DNA of 64,000 nt, taken from the NCBI GenBank assembly GCA_051294375.1, contig CM119267.1:19380709-19444708 (forward strand), given 5' to 3'. A program made the translations under genes and the position numbers. Shown here piece after piece: positions 13,801 to 29,164 of the stretch. The notes beneath the pieces were generated by a model. It was given only the letters and a program-made list of their open reading frames with translations, was not told the origin of the DNA and searched no databases. Numbering within the stretch: the stretch's first letter is position 1; each line of letters starts with the position of its first letter. This DNA comes from Paraspadella gotoi. Taxonomy: Eukaryota > Chaetognatha.

Positions 13801-15153
13801 TTTTCTTTGAAGATGAAAAAAAAGACGTAATGAAAAAAGGGGGTCAGAGATCGGCGATACGGTTATGCGATTGAGAGGTGATTAGGAGATGCGTGGTGAA
13901 TGAAAAAAAATTAAATAAAATAGAATAAATTGTAAAGTTAGCTACATGAAAAAATGAGAGGCGAAAGATGCAAAGGGAATTAGCCGATGAGGTAGACAAT
14001 GAAGTCCAAGTTAAAACGAGGGGAAAGTGAACCTCGATGTGAATCGTGAAAGCGTGAGAATGGAGACGAAAAAAAAAAAGGGAGAGAGACGAGGTGGAAA
14101 TCGCTTTCGGGGGGGGGAGGGGAGAAAGGGGTTGGGCCGTGGCGGATTGGGAGAAGGAGAACCCATCCGCGCAGCGACTCGAAAGGAACAAAGGAGGAAG
14201 GGCTTCCTCCGCAATTGCTTGGTGGCCACAAACAGAGAGAAGAGAGAGAGAGAGAGAGAGAGGAGGAGGAGAGGAGAGAGAGAGAGGAGAGAGAGAAGAG
14301 AGGTTGTATTGCGACAAGACACAAACATAAAATAAGGTTGAACTTTTCAGTTTTTTAACGTTCTTAACATGTGGCTGGCCTCTCTCTCTCTCTTCTCTCT
14401 CTCTCTAGTCTCTCCATCTTCTCTCTCTCTCTCTCTCTCTCCTTCTCTCTCTCTCTCATCTCTCTCTCTCTCTTTCACCAAGTTTTCATCTCCCTCAACT
14501 TTCTCTTTTTCCTGTCATCACATCTGACCATATCCTAAGTTTGGTTATTCTCTCTTCTCCTCTCTCATCTCTCTCTCTCCTCTCTTCTCTTCTCTCTCTT
14601 CTCTCTTCATCTCGTCTCTCTATCTTCTCTCTCTCTCTCTCTCTCTCCTTGTCACTCCGGGGTCGAATCTGGCGGATGGAAACGAAAAAAACAAATGACG
14701 GTCCCTTCTCTCGCAACGCGCGGCGCGGGGCAGCGGCGGCGCCTCTATCCCCAGCACCGCGACGCCTCCGAAGGCTTGGCGCCGTAATTAACGTTAGCGA
14801 CCGTTTTCTCCTAGCGCCGAAAGCACCATCAAAAGCCTGGCCTCGTATTCGCGAAAGCTCGGGGTCGAAAAATTTCAAAAAAATACCGGCACCTCGCGCG
14901 CTTGGCACCGCAGTTGCCGAACCTCCGCCGATTCGGCGCCGAACAAATCCATCGACCGCGAAATTAACCGAAAGACGGAATAATTGACGTCTTCTGTTGG
15001 GAGGCGCGGCGGCGGCGGCGGCGGCGGCGCGGCGGCGGCGGCGGCGGCGGCGGCGCGGCGTGGACGGTGACGGCGGCGGCGGCCGGCCGGCGACGACGAG
15101 GCTGTCCGAAAGAGATGCAGCGAAGAGAGAGAGAGAAAGAAAGGAGAAGAGAA

Positions 15154-15209
<56 letters not shown>

Positions 15210-18200
15210 AAAGGAGAGAGAGAGAACGAAACCCAAGAAAATTCAGGCTTGGTCGACGATGTAGGCCGCGGGGGAGAAAAAAAGAAAAGATGGCCGGGGT
15301 TCCGTTTCGCCGACGCAACGAGGGGGTGGACTGCCGGGGGCCGGGCCTCGCCTTTCGGTTGAACTGGGGTATGGAAACAGCTCGAATTCTTCTCTCTCGC
15401 CAAAAAAAAAAAAAAAAAAAAAAAATGGCATAAATTGAACTCAGAAAAATATGGTAGCGATGAAGCATTAAATGATATGGTAATATATATTATGTAATAT
15501 GGTATACGTTATTGCCTTTCCGTGACCCCCGGGGTCTTAAAACCTTATGCTACGAGAATTGAAAAATCCCGGAACGGGACCTGATTAAACGCAATTGGCA
15601 GACGAGAAAAAACAATTGGTTGGCGGTTGAACAAGGGGTATCTAACCACGGGGCACGATGGTCTACTTTAAGATAAAACAGTTGGTAACAGTTCATAACA
15701 GTTTCGGTAACAGTTTTCTTAAAGGTTCTTAACAAGTTCATATAACAGTTCTTAAACAGTGTAACAGCTCCCATGACATTCTGTACCGTTCATAAACAGT
15801 CATAACGTTCTTAACAGTTGGTAAACAGTTTTTCATAACAGTTTCGTAACAATACAGTGGGTTTTATTCAAACACGAGGTGTGAGAAAAAGAAAGGATTA
15901 ATTAATTTATTTTCTACTCAAGCGATTTTTATAATTTGATTACTCGATATCAGTAAGCCTCATTTTTTTTTTCCTTAATCATTTTCTTTGGAAAGTGGAA
16001 ACCTTCCTGTAAATTATTCGACGTACGACGAAGCGAACGACGAACACGACACGACGACGGTAAAAAAAACTGAAGAAGGAAAAAGAAAAGATTACATCAA
16101 ATGAAAGGAAGGACGGGGTGGAGGAGTTCCACGGGGATCTATGAAGGTTCTTTGGGTTTCGCGAAATGTCCGGATTAACGGACGCAAGGTGCGGATATAA
16201 AGCGGGACATCGTAGAAAACTGAGCCTTGGCGTGTCGTCTGTCCGGCGAGAGCGACACGAAAAAAAAATATTTTGACCGCGTTTTCAAGATTTCTTGATG
16301 GAAAAAGGTGTTTCGAGAGTTTTTTGTTTTCCCTAAAAGAATTTAATTAAACAACATAAAACAAAACATAGCCCCAATGTTTTTTCCCCAAGTAAGTTTG
16401 ATAAACATTCAGAATTATATACCGCATTAACTTGTTGTTTATATTAAGGCAAAAATGTAGCCAATACATCTAAATGCACTTTTAAAGCGAGGTTATCAAA
16501 GCGTTTCGTCGGTATAAATTATAAATTATAATGATTCAATTTAGTTAAAGTAATTAATTATATAAAATTAATATTTTGAATTACAAAATGAAGAGAGAGG
16601 ATATACGAACAGAAACAACGACGTTAATCCAATTGTTTTCTTCCGCAGATATTTTTGTCAATTTCTAATTAATTTTTATGTCATAATTTTAAAAGATGTT
16701 AAACTATTAATTTTAGTTAGTAATATTCATTCTATTAACTTTTTAAAACACCGTTAACCAACCGCCAGGGATGGCACCCAGTTCGGTTTCGTAACGGACG
16801 AAAGTAACTCCGCGTCCTAATCGCGAAAGATCGATGATTTTAAATGGAAGTTAAAATTCCGGCTTTTTTAAAAACCAGAGTTTTAAAAATTACCGGGCGT
16901 TTTCAATCTACTCGGTTTTCGCTAAACGGAAAATTTAAAGATTCTTTAATTGATAAAAAACAGTCATCCTCGTGTTTGATGGACTTGCGTGTTTAAGCGA
17001 AATTTTGAGGAGAGTTAGTTTTAACCCCCGGGGTTTAAAAAACATTTAAGTATATTTATCTTAAGATGGAGGTTTTTTCTCAGTACAAAGGTGGATTTTT
17101 TTTTTTTTTTTTTACTCTTCGTTTATTATAAAGTTACTTTTTTAAAACAGCCTAATGAAATTTGGCGGCCTTTCACAATTAAAAGAAATTAGTCATCCTT
17201 CTTTGATTATTAAATCATTAATTAATTCAAATTAAATATATACAATGATTAATTGGTCCCCTTAGCCCCTTCTCATATCAGAACGAAATTTTCGGATACT
17301 GCGGGCGGTTCCAGCACGTGTCGGTGGAATGAAAAAATTAAGCCGCATGAAACTCATAAGGGGCTCTTTCTAATGAGAGAGGAGATCTAATTCGAGTGCC
17401 TTTGACCTTGACTTTAAGGAGAACACCGTTTTTGGAAGGAAAAAGGAAAAGATAAAAAATGTTAAAGAAAAAGTAGAGAAATAAAGAAAAAAAAAATAAG
17501 AGGGATAAAAGAATAGAAGATGATACGGGAAAACTTGGAATTGTGAAAGAAAGAAACGAAAGAAAAAGAAAAAAGAAAGAAAGTATCGTGAGTCGGTGAC
17601 AGCTGTTGCCTCCCTTCGAATCATCGAATTTCGAGAACGAAGGCATGGCGGAAAAGAGAGAGAGAGAGAGAGGAAAGAGAAGAGAGCGCCCATGCGACGA
17701 TTTTTCTCTCACTAAAATTTTCACCATTCGCAAACAACATTCTGAGAATAAAAATAAAAAAAACTGGATTTCTACCCCTACATGAAAAGAGAAAAAAAAA
17801 ATGCCGAGCGATCGTAATCAGCAGCACGGTGAGTTGAATCGATGGCGAACGTGCCCTCTGCTCTTCGGCCCCTTAACCCTGCACCCTCCTCCTCCTCCTC
17901 CTCTTCCTCCTCTTCCTCCTCTCCAGCTCCTCAAATGAGCGCGTGCGACGAAAACCGAAAAACGAAAGCCTTTCCGTCTCCCAAACGGGTTGGATGCGGG
18001 TTCCGAAATCGAAAATGCGGAAAATGACCCAGACTCTGTTTAGGATGATTCCTGATTGAATTGGGTCCGTGAGCGTGTTCCCTTTTAGAGGCGTTATTAC
18101 CTTTTTTTTTTTAATTAGTGTAGATGCCTCTAATTTTAATAGGTTTAAATTACTTGAATTTTTGCCCTTTTCCTTTTTTGTTAACTTAACTTAAACTGAC

Positions 18201-20213
18201 AATTTTTAAACTTTTTGACTTCCGAAATTCTCATCCGCGATTGTTCCTCGACTTTATATCCGATCTTCATCTCATTCTCTCCTTGACTCTGTCCTCTCTC
18301 TTTCTCGATCAAATCTAAAATCACATTTTTTTTTTTTTCGCGGGCCGAGATTCGAAATCTTTTGAATTCATACAAAGAACAAAACTTTGTTTTTTTTTTC
18401 ATGATTTCGAAGGTCGATGACGTCCGCGAAATTTCACTCCTAGCGACAAGTCATTGGGTCAAACGTTAAGGCATGAAAGGCATAAGGAGCCCGTGATTTG
18501 GTCGAAATCCTTAAACGGGCGGGAAAATCGATATTACAACCCATCTCCCTCCTCTCCTCTCTCTCTCTTCATCTCCCTCTCTCTCCTCTCTTCTCTCTCC
18601 CTCTCTCATCTTCTCTCACCATCCTCTCTCCAGTCTCTCTCTCCTCTCCTCTCCTCGAGATAACCGATCTCTCTCTTTTTGCTCCCCCCCCACCCAAAAA
18701 AAAGTTGACCGAAAGAAAAATGGGGTTTAAAAAACCGTAAACAGGGCGCTCTGTTTCGGTAGCGCCCCTCCCCTTAAAAAATAGGGGAGTTCGGGGAGGG
18801 GGAGAGGAAGAAAGGGAGGAGGGGGGGAGTGGAAAAGAGGCACCCATCTGTCAAATGTTGTGGGAAGAGAAGAGAAAAGAAAAATAATTTTTTTGGGGTC
18901 ACTTTTTCGTCAATCGATCCTTTGTTTTCCCAAAAGATGAAAACCGGAAGGAGGAGAGGAAATCATCCGATTAAATTTTTTTTTTTTTTGTTATGTAAAA
19001 TATATTAAAAAAAAAATATTTAAAAAAAATTATGAGAAGATTATTTTTTTTTTAAAATCTTTTTTTCCTTAAACAAAGGGTTTTTTTTGTTCAACAACCG
19101 TTTCGTCGAAAATAAACAAGAAGCGGTTTGACGGTTAAAAGGGCAAAGAAGAGAGAAGAGAGAGAGAGAGAAAGAGGAGAGAGAGAGAGAGAAGAGAGAA
19201 GAGAGAGAGAGAGAGAGAGAACTCACAACGCCCGCCCGAAACATTTTTTTTTTTGAAATTAGTGAAGAAAAGTTGTTTTTTTGTGGGCAGGGTTGTGGGT
19301 GGATGTGGATTGTGGACTGTGGAGGCCTGTTAGAGAAAATGTGTATTGGAATTCGCCGAAAAGTTTTAAAAAGTTGGAAGCAATAAAAAGGTAGCTATAA
19401 AGAAGATGGTTATAAACGAGATGGTGGAAAAGGATTGATTTGTAATGCTCAAAATATGACAATGTTTTAACAACATTAAAAGCAATACAATATGTTTTAC
19501 AGAGCAGGGGCACAAACTTATGGACAAACAAAAAAAAAGTATCTAATCAGTCTACATAATTCCTAGTTATAAAGGTAATTTAAGTTAGTTATTGGAGGTT
19601 TATATCAATCGCAACGGCCTTTGGGAGAGAGAAGTTAGAAAGAGAAGGTTGGTAAAAACCTAAAGAAGGTGGTTTTAGGAAGATGGTTTGAAGGTGGTTT
19701 ATAACCTAAAAGGAATGCGTCCGTCTGTCCGTGTCACTCTAGGTTTTGAAAACCGAACGATATTTGCCTGTGAAGATTCCGGGAGCTAAAATTCCGAGAA
19801 GAAAACGAAAAGTGAATTGGAGATGAAGAAAGTCTGTTTGTCTATCTTCTGGCAGCCTTTTTAGTTGTCCCGGTCATCTTTACTTGTCGGTCCGTTCTGT
19901 TGGTACTTCGTGTCCGTCCTTTCGGTTTTTCTCCTGTCGATGATGTTTTAAAAATTCCCAAGCTTGCTAAAACACTTCCTTTTCTGGCTGTTTGTTATTC
20001 CTGTCAATTCGGTTCGTGCTGTCAAAAGAGTCCTGGTCTGTCTGTCTATTCTGTTCTGTCTTTCAGTCCAGACTGCTGTCTTTTTTTATTTCCGTCCTTC
20101 GTAATGCTGCTAGTGCCTACCTTCCTTTCTTTTATTTCTTTCTTTTTCTTTATCTTTTTTCTCTTTTCTTTCTTTCTCTTTCTTTCTTTATCTTTCTTTC
20201 TTTTCTTTTCTTT

Positions 20214-20244
<31 letters not shown>

Positions 20245-22990
20245 TTTCTTTTTTTCCTTCTATCTTTCTTTTNNNNNNNNNNNNNNNNNNNNNNNNNGTT
20301 TAACGGAACGTTACCGAGAAGCGAGTCTCTCCCAGCGCGGCGTTCACGTCCTCGATCTTTGACCCCAGAAATTTCCTCTTTAGCCCTTACCTCCTATTCC
20401 GCCACCTTTATCGCTCGGCTCGACTTTTTTAAGCATTTCGAAAACGAATTTTAAATGTAATTGAAGCCTTTATCATTTAATGAACGTTTCTCTTTTGAAT
20501 GAGTCACGCACTTTTTCACTAGTCGTTGCTAAGCTTTCGTCCCGATCACTCTGATTCCAAATTACCATATATTCCCCATTAGCCAATGCCCTCTTATGGC
20601 CATGATCCGAGTGACCACTAGTTCCCGATCAGACAATAATCTCTTATTCCACAGCGCCTATTAATCTCAATTAAGCGATGCCCTCTCATTCCACTGTTTT
20701 TTCTTTCGGCCAATGATTTCTAATTCCAGCAACCCGATCGACCGACTATTTTCTAATGATCGGCCCCATCCCATTCCGCGGACCTGATCGAGCACTTGCT
20801 CCAGCCCGTCCCGGGACGCGAAGTCGAGGATGATTCTCTTCGCTCCTTCACCTCGATCGTCGTTGTCGACGCTGCGGAGAAGCTCCTTCGCGTCGGAGGT
20901 GTTGAGGACCTGCATAGAATTGATTGGGTCATTGATTGGTAGCTAGCTTGGTTGGGGTGCTTGGAAGTTTCGTCAGTTTTGAGATGCAATGGATTCAATG
21001 GAATAGAATGCAATTCGATATATTCAATCAATCGAATGATCAATGAATATATTAGATCAAATCAAATACAATACAAATACAATACAATACATTCAACAAT
21101 CAACACTTGATCATTTAATCTAACAGCCGTCTAACACCAGTTTTTAATAAATCAATTATAGTCTGCACTATATTTCAGTCAATCTGCCAATCATTCCAAT
21201 CAATCACTGACTTGTTTGACTTCGATCGAAATTTTATTCTTGGTGTCGAGCGAGATTAATCGGAACAGAGCCTGAAGCCGAATGATGGCTGGACGAAAAA
21301 AAGAATAAACGCAAAGAGACTAGAATTATTAAGAGAATACTAAGTTGTTAGTGTTTTGTTAGTTTGTTCGTTTATACATGAAATTAGTACACCCATTATG
21401 AAATCATCCATTAATTAAACGAATTAGCTATATCTAGCTTCCATCACTCTCATAAGATAATAACAAAGCAGGACACTGCAAGCTTTCAATCAATACTCTC
21501 TCACAGTCTATTTTCTTACATGGCTTTCTTATAAATGAAGTGATATAATATTTCAAGGAATGTTTTAATTGTTTTAATTAGTGTATATCTTACTCCGCCC
21601 TAGAATCTGACTGTTAGGAGCTGACTGTTATAAAATCGGTACTACCAATATAGAAATTATCCATTCCTTTAAAAAAATAAGTTATCCTGACTTTGGACAG
21701 GCTAGGGTGAGTTAATCATTGAATGAACTTACCTTCTTCCCCGTCGTACAGGTAGTAGATCTTCTCCCACCCGTAGTGAATTAGCAGATCCAAAACGGCT
21801 TTACTGTATGAAGGGTGGATGTTGANNNNNNNNNNNNNNNNNNNNNNNNNNNNNNNNNNNNNNNNNNNNNNNNNNNNNNNNNNNNNNNNNNNNNNNNNNN
21901 NNNNNNNNNNNNNNNNNNNNNNNNNNNNNNNNNNNNNNNNNNNNNNNNNNNNNNNNNNNNNNNNNNNNNNNNNNNNNNNNNNNNNNNNNNNNNNNNNNNN
22001 NNNNNNNNNNNNNNNNNNNNNNNNNNNNNNNNNNNNNNNNNNNNNNNNNNNNNNNNNNNNNNNNNNNNNNNNTCGGAGATTTGTGCGCCAAGAAGCAAAA
22101 AAGGAATCTTATTTCTTTTTTGCTCGTTGGAAATATAAAGAATGAAATATATATATATATATATGAAAGGCAAAGTCAGCACTTATACGTATAAAAAGAT
22201 CATCGTTCATCGATGTCATCTGTCTTTCGTTTCTTTTCGCAACTCAATTCTGTCCATTGTCTGGATTTGTCCGTCTTTCTGGCCTTTTTATTCACGTTAT
22301 GGTTCCTTTCTTCCTCCTTCCTATCGCCTCTTTTCCCTTCCCTTCCAAATATTTTCTCCCCCCCCCCAACTTCCGCCCCCGTCGCCATAGCAACCAAATT
22401 TCCCGGGCCTCTTCATCCGGGAGTCGTGGGGGGGAGCCCAGCGCCGCGGGAGGCGTGGTCGTCGCCATAAGATTTAATGCTTAAATATAATTCGAAGAGG
22501 ATAAGGACGAATCGCCTCGTTTCAATCGAAAAGGATTTTTCTTTTTTCCTCAATCGTAACGGCGGTATCGCGTCNNNNNNNNNNNNNNNNNNNNNNNNNN
22601 NNNNNNNNNNNNNNNNNNNNNNNNNNNNNNNNNNNNNNNNNNNNNNNNNNNNNNNNNNNNNNNNNNNNNNNNNNNNNNNNNNNNNNNNNNNNNNNNNNNN
22701 NNNNNNNNNNNNNNNNNNNNNNNNNNNNNNNNNNNNNNNNNNNNNNNNNNNNNNNNNNNNNNNNNNNNNNNNNNNNNNNNNNNNNNNNNNNNNNNNNNNN
22801 NCCATAGATCATTCTTAGTAGTCGTCCGTCTCTCTCCGTCTCTCTCGTTTTATGTCCATTCATTTGTTTTTTCCCTTTTTTTATTTTTTTATTTCTTTTC
22901 TTTGCTTTCTTTTCTTTCTTTACATTCTTTCTTTCTTTCTTTTTCCTGTACTTAACTCACTCTATCTCTTTCTCCCCCCCTTTCTCCCTC

Positions 22991-23027
<37 letters not shown>

Positions 23028-23384
23028 ATACACCCGTAATAGGAAGAGAGAAGCTGAGACTCCATCAGTCTTTCGGGAGCGTCAGGAAAAAAATTACGAA
23101 GTTATTTGGGATGAGGTCTCCGCGAGACCAACAACAATGTGACAGAGGCTGCAGTAGCAGCGGCTGGAGAAAAAAAACTGCAGGAGCAGCAGCATCGACA
23201 ACGACGACGAGCACCAGCCCGTCTCTCACTGATTTACAGGGGGTGGGCGAACTTGTTTTCTTTTTTTTTCTTCTATTTGCGATCGTTAAAAGACTCTTGT
23301 GGTATTTTTAGTGCAATAATCAATAAGCAATGAAGATCTGACGGGTTATAATTTGACGCCCACGCAATTTATTGGACTTTTAAA

Positions 23385-23416
<32 letters not shown>

Positions 23417-25692
23417 TGCGGAAAGAAATTACAAAAGAATATAGTAATCATTAAAAAGAACTAAGACTAAAAAATAATCGAAAGAAGAGACATTTTTAAT
23501 AATAAAAGAAGTAATATTAAAAAGAAATAAAGAGCGCCCGACCAACCCCCCCCCCCNNNNNNNNNNNNNNNNNNNNNNNNNNNNNNNNNNNNNNNNNNNN
23601 NNNNNNNNNNNNNNNNNNNNNNNNNNNNNNNNNNNNNNNNNNNNNNNNNNNNNNNNNNNNNNNNNNNNNNNNNNNNNNNNNNNNNNNNNNNNNNNNNNNN
23701 NNNNNNNNNNNNNNNNNNNNNNNNNNNNNNNNNNNNNNNNNNNNNNNNNNNNNNNNNNNNNNNNNNNNNNNNNNNNNNNNNNNNNNGAGAGAGAGAGGGG
23801 GGAAATGGGAAAGAGGGTTGGGATCTTTAATGAATGGAGGTGTTGACAAATGAAGAGCGGATAAGAGGGAGCGAACTGGGGCGAGAATATTCGGAAGGAA
23901 ATGCGACTTTAGTAGAGCGGAAAAAAAGGAAAAGACATTTAAATGGAGTTTTGCCAAAAGTTTTGGAAAGAAGTTAAAGGGACAGAGTGATTTTGCCGAT
24001 TTAGATGATGTTTTGAGATTAAAAGAGAAAGATCGGAGTTTGAGTTGGTGATCGGTATGGTGGGAATTTCGGGAATGGCTGGTCGAGGGGATTGACTGGT
24101 TAGCGTTTACAGTACTGATTGGTAAAAGGTACGACTGATGACTGATGAATTGCTTACTTAGTCGATCGGACGATTGGTCCAGGGGATGACAGGCGAAGGA
24201 TATCACTGGTGAAACTGAAAGGGGGATGACTCCGACGACTGGTTATTGGTTAATGGTTAAGGGGATAGCTGTTTTAAACGCTGATTGTTTTCCGAGAGGC
24301 CAGATTAAGAACCAATCGAGGGTGAACTTAAGTTACGACTCCAAAATCTCCTTTTTTTTATGCAAGAGATGGACCAATGTAGTTGACTACATAGTGTAGT
24401 CTTCGCAGCGGACGAGTTAGTTGGTTAGGTGTTCGATCCATTTGCACTAAAGGCCGAGTCTTTCCGCCATTCCCGCGCTTAGAAACGATTTTCNNNNNNN
24501 NNNNNNNNNNNNNNNNNNNNNNNNNNNNNNNNNNNNNNNNNNNNNNNNNNNNNNNNNNNNNNNNNNNNNNNNNNNNNNNNNNNNNNNNNNNNNNNNNNNN
24601 NNNNNNNNNNNNNNNNNNNNNNNNNNNNNNNNNNNNNNNNNNNNNNNNNNNNNNNNNNNNNNNNNNNNNNNNNNNNNNNNNNNNNNNNNNNNNNNNNNNN
24701 NNNNNNNNNNNNNNNNNNNNNNNNNNNNNNNNNNNNNAAAAGAAAAAGAAAAATATCTCTGTGAAGCGACGGAATGCTCTGTGAATCGTGAAGAGTTTTT
24801 AATTGCATCTGAGAAGCGGAAGGAAGAGTTAGAAGCGGTTCGAAGGCGACGTCTTGGAAGCGGGAAGAAGTNNNNNNNNNNNNNNNNNNNNNNNNNNNNN
24901 NNNNNNNNNNNNNNNNNNNNNNNNNNNNNNNNNNNNNNNNNNNNNNNNNNNNNNNNNNNNNNNNNNNNNNNNNNNNNNNNNNNNNNNNNNNNNNNNNNNN
25001 NNNNNNNNNNNNNNNNNNNNNNNNNNNNNNNNNNNNNNNNNNNNNNNNNNNNNNNNNNNNNNNNNNNNNNNNNNNNNNNNNNNNNNNNNNNNNNNNNNNN
25101 NNNNNNNNNNNNNNNNNNNNNNNNNNNNNNNNNNNNNNNNNNNNNNNNNNNNNNNNNNNNNNNNNNNNNNNNNNNNNNNNNNNNNNNNNNNNNNNTTTTT
25201 TTTTCCGTTACAGGAGACCATGAAGTTCTTAGTTTTATATTCTCAATTATCTTTAAATTTTAACTTTTATTTATCTGATAAATTTTAATATTTCAAATAA
25301 AATTAAGAAAGTCTCAATAACATATCAAAAATTATCCTAAATTCGTATTTCTTATTTTCTTCCTATTTTGAACAAATTACGTATATTTTATTCATTAATC
25401 AAGAATTATTCTTCCCTTTGCCTCTTTCTTTCACTTCTAATAATAAATAATTTATTAGGTTTTTTTTTACAAAAAAATTTCGTGTTCTTTATTCAATTTT
25501 TTTTTTTTCGATTTCTGTCTTCAAGATCCATTTCCGAAAGACGAGGATGTCAAAAGTAAATTCCAAATTTCTTCCTTTTTTTAGTTTTTCTCTTTCGTAT
25601 CTGAATTTCGCTGCCATTTCTAGATCCGGAAGGCTTTTTCGTTCGGTGACAGGCTCTCTTGCTCTCTCAGTCCACTCTCTCTCCTCTCTCTC

Positions 25693-25723
<31 letters not shown>

Positions 25724-28700
25724 TTTTTTTTTCTTCTATCCTATCACATTCTTCTCTTCTTCCTTTTTTTATTTTGATGTCTCTCTCCCTTTCTCCTTCT
25801 GCACTTAGAGTCAATTCTTTTTTCTCGTTTTCACATTTCTAAAAATAGAGTTCATGAGAGCCGTCCTCAGATAATCAATACACGACCTCAATTTCTCGTA
25901 TATGACGACGACTTAATCGAAACATTATCCCTTCAAATTGAATTTTTTTAGTCGAGGATGAAGAAACGAAAGAAGACGAATAACTTTGCAATAATAAATA
26001 GTGCAAAATAGAAAAACATCATTTTGACTTCAAGTAAGAACGAAAAAACTAGAAAACCATAAAAGTATTAAATTCAAATTAAAAGAATGAAACAATTTAT
26101 ATATTAAACAATCATTGATCTGTACTGTCAAAGAGACATCTGAAAAAAAAAATCTAATACAAACCATTTTTTTTTAAAAATAAAACAACCGACAGAATTA
26201 CCAAAAAAAAACTGGTTTGAACCAAAATAAAAACACTAAACACTGTTTAGTAAACAGAGCATTTTTAATAACATACTACAAAGTAAACAAAAAATATAAA
26301 CAAACTTGCCAATGATAACATCCTCACCCTGCTGTAGGGAACGCGGGAGATGTTCCTGGGGTAGTTGGGGTTGATGAAAGGCATGTGGAGGGATTTGGAG
26401 TAAGACGAGGCCACGGAGTAAGTTTCGCCGGTGGTGAGTCCGTAGAAGGCGAAGATCCCTTTGCTCATTTGATCACAGACTGTAAAGGTGAGGAAAAAAT
26501 GCGGGGGGGGGGCGAAAGGGAATCGGGTGACATACTCGTTGAAACTTAAACCGCTATGTTTAACAAAATGTTCACCGAACAAAACATTTGTCGGCGAAGA
26601 AATGTTTGGTAATACCGACGCTGCTAACTCGCACTCATTTGACGGGATCGTGTCTGTCTCGATTCTTCCGAATTGTCAATTATGGATACATAATAACATA
26701 TTCCTCGAACTAATAAATATAGTCCGTAACAATGAGCGTCATTGATCGGCCTCGAACACGCATCGCTCGGAGGGAAAGATAACAGGTCTTCCTGCTACGC
26801 CAGGTTTTTCTCCAAACTTGGATGAAAATCTGATTTGGAAATAACCAAGGTTGAGATTGAGAAGTTTCCGCTTCCGATCCTCACGCGAATCCACTACCAT
26901 GCCTCCATGTCTCCATGACTCCCATGCACACCATCGAACATCGTCTCTAAACACTTTCGATTTTTTTTTCCTTTCCCTCAAAATAATTAATCCCGTTTTC
27001 CCGCCATTTTCTCGCTTCTTTTTTTTTTTAAAATTTTAACCTTGGCAACGACCAAATCGTTGCGTGACAAGCGTGACAGATAGCGTGACAACTTCCAGTT
27101 GTCAAAGCGCCTAAAGGCCGTTAATGGCGCAGGGAAAAGCTTTGCACGAGCTTCAAGATTGATTGGTTTCGATTTTTGATTGTAAATAAAATTTGATTGT
27201 TTAAGTAGAAACTCTCTTTTATAAATGCTATTGGTTTACATTAGGAGATTTCAAGTAAAAACAAAGTTCAATATATCGTTTTGATATGAGTTTTAATAAT
27301 CAGGAATGGAAACAAGTCATAGCAGAACCAAATCAGAGGCTGATTACAGCTAAACAAATCAATCAATAAGATAGCAGTCATAACAAAAGAAAATAACCGT
27401 TAAGGAACATCTGTGTGTGAAGAAAGGTTTTAACAAAGAATTCTTTGTTTACTACAAGTATTGTCTTTTGTTGTTCACTTATCCTCTTGATTGCCGCAAC
27501 CTCCCCTGTTAAAATAATGATAACATATCATGAAAACCATAATTATGATTTAGTGCAATATGATAAAGTTGTATGTGTTCACTGTTCTAAGAGTTAATGT
27601 TAATGAGCGGTTATGTTATTTCGTAATGACAAAAACAAAAAAGAAATTAATATCGAGGTAGACGGTTTCAAACAAAAAAGAGAAAAAAGATTAATATCGA
27701 GGTAGACGGTTTCACCTATAATCGTAATATTTCGAAATAATTCAAAATTTGAAAAAATGCAACATTTATATATCTACTATAACAATGAGAAAGACCGGGG
27801 TTTGTCAGCAAGCTGAAGTGTTGTTTGCGGAATTTTTCGTCTTAACATTCTCTTGTACCTGCTGCGGTAAAAACGGGCGTTCTTGAGTCTGAGGATGAAG
27901 TTGATACTTTCTCCCGCGGATTGATCTCGGGAAAACACGTATCCACGTTTTGGCCAGAGTTGTTGTTGTTGTGATTTTCGCTTTGTTCGATTGTATGAAA
28001 TGCTGGAGCGGGAGAACGAAGGGGAGATGAGGAAGACTAGAAAAAAGACGGACGGGTATGAGGGTGAGGGGAAGGGTGAGGTTTCAATTTTGGGGTGGTG
28101 GGGAAAGTGGGTTGAAGGAAGGAGGAGGTAGGTGGAGGAGGAGAGGAGGAAAGAGGGGGTTGACTAAAAGCAGCGCGTCGATTGGGGTTGATTCGCGTTA
28201 TCCGCGTCGTTGAGCGCGCGGCACGCAAAGGTCGGTAGGTTTGTGTCGACCGTTAGNNNNNNNNNNNNNNNNNNNNNNNNNNNNNNNNNNNNNNNNNNNN
28301 NNNNNNNNNNNNNNNNNNNNNNNNNNNNNNNNNNNNNNNNNNNNNNNNNNNNGTTGTTTCTGTTACGCGATGTGTGAAGAATATTTTTTTTTATTCTTTT
28401 CGCATTAAGCGGAGAGAGAGTGAGAATGATTGCAGCTCGCAATGCTTCGCCACGAAGCCACGCGTTCGACCATCGACCGCGAATCAACTGACTCTCAAGG
28501 CTGCACGCCTTATATCCTCTCGAAAATTGGAATTTAATGGAGAGAAATTAATCAAACCGCGTAAAATTAAAACTTAAAAAAAATTTTTCTCGTATTACGT
28601 AGACAAAATCTATGGTCGGGTTTATTAAAATTTTTTTTTTTTTATTGTCATCCAAGCAAAACTACAGTTTCCGACGTACGATCATTAAAGGAAAACTCCA

Positions 28701-29114
28701 ACCGCCCGTTGACGGAATCAAACCGCCAAACGTAAACAAATGGTCCTTTTATTTATTTTTATTAAGGGCTTCATCATGAAAGCCAATGGAAATGATCCGT
28801 TTCTAACGAATTTGGAGAAAGTCTCCCATTGGCTGGATTCACGAACGACATAATTTTACTTTTGCTTTTTAATCTTTTAGAAAAGCAAATGTGGCGTCAT
28901 TTCTGAATCTTCTCATTAACGCATAGCTTTCGTCTGGTTTTAAAATTATATTATTTCTTCCGAGGCCAAGGCTGACGCGGAAAACTGTGAGGTGTCTTTG
29001 CTCTCTATCTGTCTCTCTCTCTCTCTCTCTCTCTCTCAAAAAAACAAAAAAGACCCACAAAAACAAGAAACCAAAAAAAAAAAAAAAACAAAAAAAAAAA
29101 AAAAAAAAAAAAAC

Positions 29115-29164
<50 letters not shown>

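Noticed and set aside
14495-15468. Long open frames on the minus strand (up to 302 codons) rich in Ser, Leu, Ala and Arg
   Set aside because: They run through CT/GA microsatellites and the (GGC)n block, where stop codons are rare by composition. No domain, and the region is receptor intron.
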